DNA from: Hartmannibacter diazotrophicus
GTDB taxonomy: Bacteria > Pseudomonadota > Alphaproteobacteria > Rhizobiales > Pleomorphomonadaceae
Length of the DNA: 64,000 nt
Assembly: GCF_900231165.1 (NCBI RefSeq)
Contig: NZ_LT960614.1
Span: 4,031,501-4,095,500, forward strand
Direction: 5' to 3'
The translations under genes and the position numbers were made by a program. Every line of letters begins with the position of its first letter. Position 1 is the first letter of the stretch. Under the pieces are notes generated by a model. It saw only the letters and a program-made list of their open reading frames with translations, ran no database searches and was not told the origin of the DNA. Shown one piece after another: positions 27,786-38,897 of the stretch.

Positions 27786-28504
27786 CGAAGGCGCACGATC
27801 TTGAGGGGCGCGACACCGGCGGGCTCACCACGCACGCCCTCGACCGGCCGATCTGGACGGCGCTGACGACGCGCCACGCCGGTCTCGCCGAGGGCGGCGA
27901 CCTTGCCCGGCGCTACCCCGCCGACATCAGCCCCTTCGCGGCGATGCCGAACGACGGCGAGGAGAACCTGGAAGCACTCGCGGCCCTTGCCCGGCCGGAC
28001 ACGCCGATGCTCTTCCTGCAGGCCGATCCGGTGATCCTGCCGCCGGCGCTGAAGCCCGTTACCACGGCGGACGGCGTGCAGATGGTGGCGACAAGCCCCT
28101 TTCCGCTGGTCGACGACCCGCGCATCGTGCGCCTCGGCTGGGACGATGCGGCGGACATGCTGGAACTGGCGGAATTGACAAAACCCGGCCCCTTCACGCT
28201 GAAGGCCCAGAGCCTTGGCGCCTTCTGGGGCATTCGCGAGGACGGCCGGCTGATCGCCATGGCCGGCGAGCGGCTGAAGGTCCCGGGCCTCACGGAACTC
28301 AGCGGCCTGTGCACCCACCCGGACCGGCAGGGCAAGGGCCTCGGCAAGCTGATGCTGACCTATGTGGCAGGGCAGATCTCCGCGCGCGGCGAAGGCGTCT
28401 TCCTGCATTCTTATGCCTGGAACGAAAATGCGATCCGGCTCTACGAGCGGCTCGGATTCTACCGGCGCAGCCCGATGCACGTCGCCTTCGTGGAGAAGAC
28501 CTGA
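27782..28504 (+). CDS. GNAT-family N-acetyltransferase
   Basis: A 240-residue protein. The C-terminal half has the GNAT acetyl-CoA-binding pattern (LSGLCTHPDRQGKGLGKLML, the Q/R-x-x-G-x-G/A motif) followed by NENAIRLYERLGFYRRSPMH. The N-terminal part (residues 1-110) is typical of FR47-like proteins. The acceptor substrate is unknown. Coupling to a MarR regulator suggests it modifies a small molecule sensed by that regulator. Confidence 0.88.
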   Translation: MTKAHDLEGRDTGGLTTHALDRPIWTALTTRHAGLAEGGDLARRYPADISPFAAMPNDGEENLEALAALARPDTPMLFLQADPVILPPALKPVTTADGVQMVATSPFPLVDDPRIVRLGWDDAADMLELAELTKPGPFTLKAQSLGAFWGIREDGRLIAMAGERLKVPGLTELSGLCTHPDRQGKGLGKLMLTYVAGQISARGEGVFLHSYAWNENAIRLYERLGFYRRSPMHVAFVEKT

Positions 28505-28569
28505 CGGACGCAGATCAGCACCGGGATTCGAGGAATTCGGCGGCGACGGCTCGCTGCGCCCTTTGCCAT

Positions 28570-28711
28570 CGTCATTCCCGCGCAAGCGGGACCCCATTGG
28601 CGGTTCGTCGACTCATTCATATGAAATTTTCTTGGGGGCGAACGCTTTTTCGTCTCGTCTCCGCTGGCCGTGTAGACCGGCGAGTAGGTTCCCGCTTTCG
28701 CGGGAATGACG
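28570..28711. repeat. Composite palindromic repeat element
   Basis: The left end (28570-28591, CGTCATTCCCGCGCAAGCGG) and right end (28690-28711, TCCCGCTTTCGCGGGAATGA) are near-perfect inverted copies, and each can also form its own hairpin. About 98 bases lie between them. The CGTCATTCCCGC arm is a widespread intergenic repeat in alphaproteobacteria. Confidence 0.7.
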
Positions 28712-28794
28712 GCGGATGGATCGCAGATGACGTCCCGTTGTTTCGCCGCGAGTGGAAGGCGGCCGCGACCACGCCGAACCGCCTTCGAGGCACG

Positions 28795-28851
28795 CCCCCC
28801 TTCCCTTCTCCCCGGCGGGGAGAAGGTGGCCGAAGGCCGGATGAGGGGGAA
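28795..28851. repeat. Intergenic palindromic repeat (CCTTCTCCCC...GGGGAGAAGG type)
   Basis: CCTTCTCCCC and GGGGAGAAGG pair around CGGC, followed by GGCCGAAGGCC and ATGAGGGGGA. This is a dispersed repeat common in rhizobia. It ends 5 bases before the slyD-like stop and may help end its transcript. Confidence 0.65.
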
Positions 28852-28856
28852 GTTCC

Positions 28857-29294
28857 TTACGCCGCCTGGACGATCTCGACCAGTTCCACGTCGAAGACGA
28901 GGTCCTTGCCAGCGAGTGGATGGTTGGCGTCGACGACGATGGTCTCCGGCGAGACCTCCACCACCTGCAGCGCGATCGTGTCGCCCGTCGTGGTGCGGGC
29001 CTGCAGCCGCATGCCGGTGGCAACATCCAGGTCTTCCGGCACGGTGGAGCGCGGCAGCGACTGGATCTTGGCCGGGTCGTGCGGGCCATAGGCCTCGTCG
29101 GCGGGGATGGTCAGGGTCTGGGCCGCGCCCACCTCCATGCCCTCGATCTGGCGGTCGAGGCCGGGAATGATCTGGCCGGAGCCGACCTGGAAGATCAGCG
29201 GGTCGCGCCCCGCCGATGAATCGAATTCGGTGCCGTCGGTCAGCTTGCCGACATAGTGAATACGCACGGTGTCACCGCTTTTGGCCTGTGTCAT
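28857..29294 (-). CDS. FKBP-type peptidyl-prolyl cis-trans isomerase (SlyD-like)
   Basis: A 145-residue protein with the FKBP fold split by an insert-in-flap domain, as in SlyD: the N-terminal part (TVRIHYVGKLTDGTEFDSSA, IIPGLDRQIEGMEVG), the flap (about 72-122) and the closing strand (LVFDVELVEI). By family it speeds proline isomerisation and acts as a chaperone. It lacks the long His-rich metal-binding tail of E. coli SlyD, which is common outside enterics. It marks the left edge of the AT-rich insertion. Confidence 0.92.
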   Translation of the reverse strand: MTQAKSGDTVRIHYVGKLTDGTEFDSSAGRDPLIFQVGSGQIIPGLDRQIEGMEVGAAQTLTIPADEAYGPHDPAKIQSLPRSTVPEDLDVATGMRLQARTTTGDTIALQVVEVSPETIVVDANHPLAGKDLVFDVELVEIVQAA

Positions 29295-29514
29295 CCGTTC
29301 GGTTCCTTGATGCTTGAGAGCTGATGGGCCGGCTGGACGTCCGCCGCGGGACTGCTCTTATGGCCGACCGATGATCATGGCGCCGCCCTCGCCGCCGAAA
29401 GGCTGTTGTGACGAGAAGGTGGGCAGGCGCATCGCTTGAGCAGAACGAGCCTAGAAGGTTTTCTGGAGCGATGCAAATCTGCGGAAAACGCCGCCCAACC
29501 TTGCGATAAATCCG

Positions 29515-29655
29515 TCCTCCGGCCTCTCCATCGCCGGGATCGAGGCGCGCACCGAGGGCCAAGTCTTCACCGTTCAGATCAATCGCGGCCAAGGCGCCCC
29601 GCTCACCGACCCGGAAGGCACGACGGACGTGAACGCCCCCACGACGGACTGGTAG
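29515..29655 (+). pseudogene. 3' fragment of an unidentified protein-coding gene
   Basis: A 46-codon open stretch ending at a TAG (29653) reads GLSIAGIEARTEGQVFTVQI then NRGQGAPLTDPEGTTDVNA. Nearly all its codons end in G or C, as in the neighbouring genes, so it was probably coding. No start or upstream part is present: a stop codon lies about 24 codons upstream in the same frame. I do not recognise the protein. The rest of 29295-29823 holds a second short codon-like stretch (about 29675-29740, MLREMFEAEGRREVPDI) and then abruptly AT-rich sequence. Confidence 0.45.
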
Positions 29656-29823
29656 TCGCGGGACGGGGCGTTCAGATGCTGAGGGAGATGTTCGAGGCGG
29701 AGGGGCGGCGCGAAGTACCCGACATCACACCGGCAAAATGAAAGAACTCCGAAAGCATATAAAAATATGATACTGGCACAGATAAAAAATTTAAATAATT
29801 CAGACAATTATCCTATCATAGCA

Positions 29824-30690
29824 CTACCAATCCAAACTCTCGGCCAAACTAGCCCGAAAATCCTCAACACGGACGAGTAAATCCTCCATAGAGACGGCAA
29901 AACCAGAGTGACCTTCATCTAATTTTTCATATTCAATAACTTCAAGGTTTCTATTATTACGCAGAGATTGTTTTAGATCACCATGCATATCGCTGGAAGT
30001 AAGAAAATAATGGGGATGGGACTCACTGAAAGCGAAGTTCTGATTTTCAAGAACAAGATTGATGTCTGGATCTCGATAGCCAGCACCAAGGAAAAGAAAT
30101 GTATGGGTCATGAGCGCACTATCGAAGGCGTCGTAAAATGACGAAGCAGAAATTCTAGCAGATGCATACTGACGTTGGGTAAAGATAAGACGACCAGGGT
30201 TGTCAAGAGAGCCATGCACTTTGACTAAGTATCTCTCCGTACCTCTCAGAAATTCAGACACATCAGCGTCATAATAAGACTTCTTTATACTAGTTCCTGA
30301 ATATATTTCTTGAAGCGCTCTATCAATTATATCATCAAAATTCAAAGAAAAAATTATTCTTGTATCTAATCGGCATATCGTACGATGAGAATCGCTAGGC
30401 ATATATTTAGGAGCACTAAATTCCTTTCTTAGCTTTGATGCCCAATTATGGTCATAAAGTCTCTGGAGCCATTCGCAGGCATGCAGCAAATCACCTTTTT
30501 CAATGGCCTGCGAAATATGAACATGCGGACCTCCTGGCGATTTATTGTTGCACTCCACCAAGAACGAGTCCCAAGTCGGTGGAATCTCACCATTTTGACC
30601 TCGGGATTGGCGCGAAACACCGGACCCAATTACGATCACGCAGCGTCGCCGCGCCAAGTCACGAACGAGATTTTCAGGCCATTCAACCAT
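29824..30690 (-). CDS. SIR2-like domain protein (predicted NAD-binding effector)
   Basis: A 288-residue protein whose core matches the SIR2-like family of bacterial defence proteins: a nucleotide-binding loop IGSGVSR (residues 21-27), NFDD (117-120), KVHGSLDNPGR (157-167), and the second Rossmann glycine patch LGAGYRDPD (201-209). N117 and H159 occupy the positions of the catalytic Asn and His in NAD-cleaving SIR2 proteins such as ThsA. It has no membrane segment or extra domain and no zinc-binding cysteines. Its start overlaps the ParA-like stop by 8 bases. AT-rich codon use contrasts with both flanks, a sign of transfer. NAD depletion as the action is an inference from the family. Confidence 0.88.
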   Translation of the reverse strand: MVEWPENLVRDLARRRCVIVIGSGVSRQSRGQNGEIPPTWDSFLVECNNKSPGGPHVHISQAIEKGDLLHACEWLQRLYDHNWASKLRKEFSAPKYMPSDSHRTICRLDTRIIFSLNFDDIIDRALQEIYSGTSIKKSYYDADVSEFLRGTERYLVKVHGSLDNPGRLIFTQRQYASARISASSFYDAFDSALMTHTFLFLGAGYRDPDINLVLENQNFAFSESHPHYFLTSSDMHGDLKQSLRNNRNLEVIEYEKLDEGHSGFAVSMEDLLVRVEDFRASLAESLDW

Positions 30691-31657
30691 GGGCGCGACC
30701 GAGAATGCTCTTGGATACTAGCTCAAATATTTTCTCCGCATCTCGCACTTTAACGAAGTGCGCCCCCACCACGCCATCACCGGCTCTTAGTTCAAATACA
30801 GGTTTGTTCGATGATTGAGACATAGGGATAAGACTAAATAAATTTGGAACGGTGCCTATTTCGAATGTTTGACCGGCAATACCTTTATCCAAACCGCATC
30901 TTTTAATTACACCGTCGATCTTAGCCCGGATTGATTCATATGCCTTTACACCTCGCCTAACACCAGACGCATCTCTCTTAGCCAAATATTGCTGAGTAAC
31001 ATAGCCAAGAAAAACAGCTTGGCCATAACTCAAGTCTGGAATTTTCTTTTTATCTCGAACGTTTGCTATACCCTTAGCCCAGTCAGACTCCCAATCTTCA
31101 ATCCATGCAGCAATGTTCTCGAATGCTTTCAGCGAGAAAATATCAATAGACATAGGGCTGACAAAATAGTCCGATGCAAGTAATATCGATCTGTTTATTG
31201 CCCCCAATGATGGACTTACATCGATAAAAACGTAATCATATTTCTCCAATCGTCCAAGGAGCTCTGAAAAAAATAGATTTGTCTTGATACCTCGGATATC
31301 ACCACTTTTGGCCGCGCCCCAATCTTGCGCCAAGAAATCTTCTGTGAGCGCCAGATTTGGATCTCCTGGAAGGACGTCGATCCCGAATGAAATACATTTA
31401 CGAAGAGGAATTTCGTCACTAAAACCTTCCCCCTCTGTCAAAGGCTCAACGACACTATATATAGTACCGCCTTGAGACGTATATAATTCATCCAAAGTAT
31501 CATAATCAAAGAAATACTGAGTTGCGTTACATTGCGGATCGGCGTCAACGACACAAACTTTCTTGTTCAGTTTTAAGGCGGCGTAAGCAGCAACATTGCA
31601 AAGAAGCGTCGTCTTTCCAACCCCGCCCTTGTTGTTGAAGAATGCTATCGATTTCAT
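30683..31657 (-). CDS. ParA/MinD-family ATPase (partner of the SIR2-like protein)
   Basis: A 324-residue protein with the deviant Walker A KGGVGKTT (residues 10-17; the signature lysine of ParA/MinD at 10 and the P-loop lysine at 15), the second motif VVDADPQCNATQ (37-46) and Walker B DYVFIDVSPSLG (141-152). By family it forms ATP-dependent dimers. No ParB, centromere-like repeats or replication genes are nearby, so plasmid partitioning is unlikely. The C-terminal 110 residues (GQAVFLGYVTQQYLAK, IAGQTFEIGTVPNLFSLIP) are longer than in minimal ParA. The Met at 31657 is chosen because the P-loop follows at once and GGGA lies about 8 bases upstream; the frame remains open to 31732. Confidence 0.9.
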   Translation of the reverse strand: MKSIAFFNNKGGVGKTTLLCNVAAYAALKLNKKVCVVDADPQCNATQYFFDYDTLDELYTSQGGTIYSVVEPLTEGEGFSDEIPLRKCISFGIDVLPGDPNLALTEDFLAQDWGAAKSGDIRGIKTNLFFSELLGRLEKYDYVFIDVSPSLGAINRSILLASDYFVSPMSIDIFSLKAFENIAAWIEDWESDWAKGIANVRDKKKIPDLSYGQAVFLGYVTQQYLAKRDASGVRRGVKAYESIRAKIDGVIKRCGLDKGIAGQTFEIGTVPNLFSLIPMSQSSNKPVFELRAGDGVVGAHFVKVRDAEKIFELVSKSILGRAHG

Positions 31658-32078
31658 TCCATTCCCATCAAAATGGTCAGCGTCGCAACGGAATTCACAG
31701 CACTGTAGAACCAAGCATGCTGGAAGAGCCACCGTGAATTGCGACGGATCGTCATCAAGGCCGTCGCTAATGATATTTGATGTGCTCGCTCAATCAATAT
31801 CGAGAAAGACCGAGAGAGATTTTTCCAGACCGTGAGACTTAGAAGCCGGTCAGTAAGTCCACATGGCGCAGTGCCACCCTTTTCTCTTTGACTTTCACTG
31901 CCCAAGAGACCGCAAGTAGAGAGGAGGACCGCGAAGGTGTCCATTCCCCCTGCGCGGTTCAATTGCGCCACCGTCAGCCAGTCGGCTGCCTGCGCAAGGT
32001 CGTCCGACACGATCGAACAGGCCCCTAGCCCGCGGCACAGCCCTGCCCCAGCAGAGATCGCGGGCCCTCAAACAGCAA
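31658..32078. other. Region between the ParA-like gene and the clpB terminator
   Basis: Includes the probable promoter region of the ParA-SIR2 operon. Base composition returns to GC-rich near 31,900. A leftward frame of 118 codons (31654-32010) contains a piece with backbone-like codons (DDLAQAADWLTVAQLNRAGG) that then degenerates, so it may be the remnant of a gene cut by the insertion. Nothing here can be named. Confidence 0.4.
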
Positions 32079-32112
32079 AATCCCCGCCCGGGATCTCGCC
32101 CGAACGGGGATT
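32079..32112 (-). terminator. Intrinsic terminator of clpB
   Basis: AATCCCCG and CGGGGATT form the outer stem with a GC-rich inner part. Reading leftward it is followed by TTTTGCTGTTT. It lies 36 bases after the clpB stop. Confidence 0.75.
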
Positions 32113-32148
32113 CTGTGTTTCAGGATAGGGCCCTGAAGCACCCAGCCC

Positions 32149-34779
<2,631 letters not shown>

Positions 34780-35025
34780 AGGTCATCTCCCTCTGGCCCG
34801 CCGAACCCACCCGTAGCATGGGCAAGGCGTCCTGATGCCTGCCGGCTATCCGCCGGCCAGACGCCGCCAAGAGACCTGCGACCCGTGAAAGACGCGCCCC
34901 GATCGACCCCTTGACGTGTGATCGAAGCTCATATGGGGAGGCATCCGCAGAACGAAAAGAGGCGTCCGTAAGACGACGGACTTGGACGCAGGGGTGATAA
35001 TGCCCACGACGCGGAGGAAATGAAA
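34780..35025 (-). promoter_or_regulatory. clpB upstream region with a possible heat-shock promoter
   Basis: Leftward, CCCCATAT (34931-34938 as its complement) matches the heat-shock -10 element well, and CTTTTC 15 bases upstream is a weak -35. About 150 bases then separate it from the clpB start. Heat-shock control is expected for clpB; the exact promoter is a tentative reading. Confidence 0.35.
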
Positions 35026-35053
35026 ATCCCGCGGACCTTTCGGGCCGCGGGAT
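35026..35053 (-). terminator. Terminator of the DUF4167 gene
   Basis: ATCCCGCGG and CCGCGGGAT form a 9-base perfect stem with a 10-base loop, followed leftward by TTTTCATTT. It lies 30 bases past the stop. Confidence 0.75.
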
Positions 35054-35083
35054 CGAAAAAACAACGTCAGACGACGGGTGCGA

Positions 35084-36157
35084 TCACTCGCTGCCGACAA
35101 CCTCGGGGGTCGTATCGCCGCTCTCGTCGTCCTTCTTGGCCGCGGTCCGGCGGGTGCGGGGACGCGTCGTGCCAGTGCCAGTACCAGTGCCAGCGGCTGT
35201 CCGGCGACGGCGAACCGGCTTCTCCGAGGCGGCCTCGCCATCCGTGGCGGAAGCTTCGACGGCTGCCTCCGGCTTCGGCTCGGCGGCAACCTTGGGCTCG
35301 ACCGGCGCGGACTTCGGCGCTTCGGACTTCTCCACCGGTGCGGCGGGCATGCTGTCGATCGCGACCGGCACGTCGACGAAAGGCTGCGGCGCGTCGAGCG
35401 GCATCGGATGGGACGACGTCGGCGTTACCGGCCGGGTCTCGGCGCGGCTGTCGCTGCCAGCCTCGGCTGCAGGCTGCGGAGCGTTGCGGTCGCGGAACGG
35501 CGGGCGCCCGCCACGCTCGTTGCGGTTCGGCCGGTTCGTCATGCGGTCGTTGCGTTCGCCGCGATCATTGCGTTCGCCGCGCTCGGGGCGATCGCCACGG
35601 TCATTGCGATCATTACGCTCGGGCCGGTCGTTGCGCTCGGGCCGGTCGTTGCGCTCGGGCCGATCATTGCGGTCCCCGCGCTCGCCGCGATTGTTGCGGT
35701 TGTCGCCGTAGCTCGGCCGATCCTGGCCGTTTCCGTTGCCGCGATCGTAGTTGCGGTTGCCATTCTGGTCGAAGCTGCGGCTGCGACTTTCCCCGGCGGA
35801 ACGGTTGTCCGGCTGCTGGGCATAGGGCTGATCGGCCTGGCCGGGATCGAACCCCTCGCCGCGTCCGTCGCCATCGTAGTCGTCGTCGGAATCGCGCGAG
35901 AAGGACGGCCCCTGCGCGTCGGCGATGATGCGATAGTAGTGCTCGGCGTGCTGGAGATAGTTCTCGGCCATGACCCGGTCGCCGGAAGACGTGGCGTCGC
36001 GGGAAAGCTGGGCGTATTTTTCGGCAATATGCAGCGCCGTGCCGCGAATCTTGACGTCCGGACCGTTGGAATCAAAGGTCTTCGTCAGCGGATTGACGCC
36101 CTTGCGATTGTTGCTTCTTCCTCGCGAACGCTGCTTGCTGAACTGTCCTTGCCTCAT
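35084..36157 (-). CDS. DUF4167 domain protein, low-complexity RNA-binding-like
   Basis: A 357-residue protein. The first 80 residues are the conserved DUF4167 domain (GPDVKIRGTALHIAEKYAQL, NYLQHAEHYYRIIADAQG). Then follow an Asn/Gly/Arg/Asp-rich segment, a run of tandem RNDRPE-type hexapeptides (about 150-205), an acidic/Pro-rich linker and a basic tail (RRRRTAAGTGTG, RPRTRRTAAKK). The gene sits before clpB and after prmC, its usual place in rhizobial genomes. Function is not established; the Arg-rich repeats suggest RNA or ribosome contact. Confidence 0.88.
   Translation of the reverse strand: MRQGQFSKQRSRGRSNNRKGVNPLTKTFDSNGPDVKIRGTALHIAEKYAQLSRDATSSGDRVMAENYLQHAEHYYRIIADAQGPSFSRDSDDDYDGDGRGEGFDPGQADQPYAQQPDNRSAGESRSRSFDQNGNRNYDRGNGNGQDRPSYGDNRNNRGERGDRNDRPERNDRPERNDRPERNDRNDRGDRPERGERNDRGERNDRMTNRPNRNERGGRPPFRDRNAPQPAAEAGSDSRAETRPVTPTSSHPMPLDAPQPFVDVPVAIDSMPAAPVEKSEAPKSAPVEPKVAAEPKPEAAVEASATDGEAASEKPVRRRRTAAGTGTGTGTTRPRTRRTAAKKDDESGDTTPEVVGSE
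35540..35700 (-). repeat. 18-base tandem repeats encoding Arg-Asn-Asp-Arg-Pro-Glu
   Basis: Several copies of an 18-base unit related to CGGTCGTTGCGCTCGGGC, most regular at 35610-35670, lie in frame inside the DUF4167 gene. In-frame repeats of this kind expand and contract easily. Confidence 0.75.
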
Positions 36158-36738
36158 ATCGACTGCTATCTCTCACAAGCCATTGAAAACGGATTCGTTG
36201 GACAACCGCTCGCATGGGCTGACGCCGGGGAGGACCGGCGCGCACGACATGGCGAGATCAGGAACAAGGAGGGTCGACACCGCCAACGGCGTGGAACAAC
36301 ACACTCTGGTTGCTACCCTCTTTGAGGCCATCAAACGTCTTTTTATCTCAGGCGAACAAATCAAAAACCGCATCACCACGACATGGGCGTCCATGACATG
36401 GCACGCCGGTCCTGAGGAACGGGGTCTATCATGTCGGCGTCTGTCCGATGCGACGAACGAGTCTCATTCTGGAGGCAAAAGCCTTCCAATTTCATGATCA
36501 AGCTGATTGGGCTTTAAGGTCGTCACCCCCCCTGGTGACACCGATCCGGCCCGAGCTTGTGACTCGGTGAAAAGAAGCCTACCCGCTTGGCGCAGCTTTT
36601 CCAAGCCATTTTTGCCTGAATTCAGGGCTGAACCTGCGCTTTTTTGTGCGAATTTGCCGTAGATGAGCAAGTCGTGATGCCAATCGGCCACAGCCTTTGC
36701 CTGCAAAATACGGAGTTTCACCAACCCGGCACCCGATG
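36158..36738. other. Intergenic region between prmC and the DUF4167 gene
   Basis: A 581-base stretch with no convincing gene. A 12-base palindrome (CCTGAATTCAGG, 36615-36626) and several short open frames are present, but none shows coding-type codon use. It probably contains the DUF4167 promoter. Confidence 0.5.
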
Positions 36739-37623
36739 TCAGAGCCTGCCGCAGACCACCCTTGCCCGTCCGGCCAGGTCCCGGTGAAGGGCGATATCGC
36801 GAAATCCGGCCTGATCGAAGAGCTGCGAGACAGTCTCCGCCTGGTCGAAACCGATCTCGACAGCCAGAAACCCGCCCGGCTTCAGCCGCGATGGCGCGGC
36901 TTTGCAGATCGCACGATAGGCATCGAGGCCATCCGCCCCGCCGTCGAGCGCGAGCTTCGGCTCATGCTGTGCGACCTCCGGCTCCAATGCGTCGATCACG
37001 CCCGCCTCGATATAGGGAGGATTGGAGACGATGAAGTCGAATGGTCCGCCGATCCCTTCCAGATAGGATGTCGCAACGAAACTGCAACGGGCATCGACAC
37101 CATTTGCGGCGGCATTCGCCTCGGCGGTGGCCAGCGCTTGCGTCGAAAGGTCGATGCCGACGCCATGGGCGCCGGGCAGCGCATGGAGGAGCGCGACGAG
37201 GATGGCGCCGCTTCCCGTGCCGATATCGGCGAAGCTGAGCCCCTCCCCCGACGGCCCGACGCCGGCGAGCATTCCGCCGCGCACGAGATCGAGGCAGGTT
37301 TCCACCAGCGTCTCGGTGTCGGGCCGGGGCACCAGTGTCGCCGGCGAAAGCAAGAAGGACAGGCCGAAGAACTCCTGCCGTCCGAGGATGCGGGCCATTG
37401 GCTCGCGAGCCAGCCGCTGTGGCAGCAGTTCGGCGAGCCGGCCGGCCGCCGCGTCCCCCAGCGGCTCACCGCCGCAAAGGATCAGATCCGTCGGACTGGC
37501 ACCGATCGCTTCCCTGACAAGCAGGCGTGCGTCGACCGCCGCGCTGTCGATCCCGGCGGCGGCAAGCTGCCGGCGGACGACGCCAAGGGTGGCGTCAATC
37601 GTCAGCGACGGATCCGGGACCAC
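36739..37623 (-). CDS. prmC: Peptide chain release factor N(5)-glutamine methyltransferase
   Basis: A 294-residue protein with the PrmC N-terminal helical domain, the SAM-binding glycine motif ADIGTGSGAILVAL and the signature SNPPYI, which binds the substrate glutamine. It methylates the Gln of the GGQ motif in release factors. The gene follows prfA by 5 bases on the same strand, the classic pairing of enzyme and substrate. Confidence 0.96.
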   Translation of the reverse strand: MVPDPSLTIDATLGVVRRQLAAAGIDSAAVDARLLVREAIGASPTDLILCGGEPLGDAAAGRLAELLPQRLAREPMARILGRQEFFGLSFLLSPATLVPRPDTETLVETCLDLVRGGMLAGVGPSGEGLSFADIGTGSGAILVALLHALPGAHGVGIDLSTQALATAEANAAANGVDARCSFVATSYLEGIGGPFDFIVSNPPYIEAGVIDALEPEVAQHEPKLALDGGADGLDAYRAICKAAPSRLKPGGFLAVEIGFDQAETVSQLFDQAGFRDIALHRDLAGRARVVCGRL

Positions 37624-37628
37624 GCCGA

Positions 37629-38705
37629 TCAGGCCTCCGCCTCGGCGAGAAGCTTCGCCTGGTGGTCCTGATGCAGGCTGTCGATGACCTCGTCCAGCGC
37701 CTCGCCGGACATCACCTGCGGCAGCTTGTAGAGCGTCAGGTTGATGCGATGGTCGGTGACGCGGCCTTGCGGGAAATTGTAGGTGCGGATCCGCTCCGAG
37801 CGGTCGCCGGAGCCGACCTGCCCCTTGCGCGAGGCGGCGCGCTCGGACTGCTGGCGCTGGCGCGTTTCGTCGAAAATGCGCGCGCGCAGCATCTGCATGG
37901 CCTTCGCGCGGTTCTTGTGCTGGGACCGTTCGTCCTGCACGGCGACGGCGATACCCGTCGGCAAATGCGTGATCCGGATCGCCGAATCCGTGGTGTTCAC
38001 ATGCTGGCCGCCGGAGCCGGAGGCACGGTAGGTGTCGACGCGCAGGTCGGAATCGTTGATCTCGACGTCGACATCTTCCGGCTCGGGCAGCACGGCGACG
38101 GTCGCCGCCGATGTGTGGATGCGCCCGCCGGATTCGGTCTCCGGCACGCGCTGGACCCTGTGCACGCCGGATTCGAACTTGAGCCGCCCGAAGACCGCCG
38201 GCCCAGAGATCGAAGCGATGATCTCCTTGTAGCCGCCGACCTCGCCCTCGCTCGTGGAAATGATCTCGACGCGCCAGCCCCGCAGGTCCGCATAGCGCTG
38301 ATACATGCGGAAGAGATCGCCGGCGAAAAGCGCTGCCTCGTCGCCGCCAGTTCCCGCCCTGACTTCGAGAATGGCACTAAGGTCGTCGGCCGCATCGCGC
38401 GGCAGCAGGGCAAGACGGACCTGCTGGGCAAGATCCTCGACCCGCGCCTCCACATCCGGACGCTCGGCTTCGGCAAGCTCGCGCATGTCGTCGTCGGTCG
38501 CTTCGTCATCGAGAAGCCCGTCGAGGTCAGCAAGTTCCTGCTGCGCCTCCCGGTACTGCTTGACCTTGCGCACGACCGGCTCCAGCTCCGCATAGTCGCG
38601 CGAGAGCCGGACGAAAGTCTTGGGATCGGGCTGGTCGGCCAAACGTCGTTCGATGATGGCGAAACGGTCAAGAAGGCCATCGAGTTTGGCGTCTAGGGCG
38701 AACAT
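37629..38705 (-). CDS. prfA: Peptide chain release factor 1
   Basis: A 358-residue class I release factor. It has an N-terminal coiled coil, domain 2 with the codon-recognition region, and the catalytic GGQ loop in [19 protein letters not shown]. It reads UAA and UAG; RF1 identity comes from the length and overall pattern rather than a visible frameshift site, which RF2 genes often carry. It is followed by prmC in the same operon. Confidence 0.95.
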   Translation of the reverse strand: MFALDAKLDGLLDRFAIIERRLADQPDPKTFVRLSRDYAELEPVVRKVKQYREAQQELADLDGLLDDEATDDDMRELAEAERPDVEARVEDLAQQVRLALLPRDAADDLSAILEVRAGTGGDEAALFAGDLFRMYQRYADLRGWRVEIISTSEGEVGGYKEIIASISGPAVFGRLKFESGVHRVQRVPETESGGRIHTSAATVAVLPEPEDVDVEINDSDLRVDTYRASGSGGQHVNTTDSAIRITHLPTGIAVAVQDERSQHKNRAKAMQMLRARIFDETRQRQQSERAASRKGQVGSGDRSERIRTYNFPQGRVTDHRINLTLYKLPQVMSGEALDEVIDSLHQDHQAKLLAEAEA

Positions 38706-38897
38706 GTCGTGGCTCGAAGCAAGGATTGTCCAAGGCTGCTGTCGGGTAAAGCGGACCGGATGCCAGCGCAGGCAGAGCGCTCCAGTGCCATCTTGCGGCC
38801 TGCCCGGTCAATCGTCTTTCGGTCGTGACGGATGGAAAAATCTCCGGGCGCCATCATCGGCCGGCCCCAAAAGGCATTTTCCGCCATGGCGCTATCG

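Noticed and set aside
30683-31657. Plasmid partition locus
   Set aside because: No ParB, iterons, or replication gene nearby; the partner gene is SIR2-like.
31654-32010. 118-codon leftward frame upstream of the ParA-like gene
   Set aside because: Only a short part looks coding and it overlaps the ParA-like start; described as a possible remnant instead.
36464-36724. 86-codon leftward frame after prmC
   Set aside because: Starts with TTG without a ribosome site, and codon use is unlike the neighbours.
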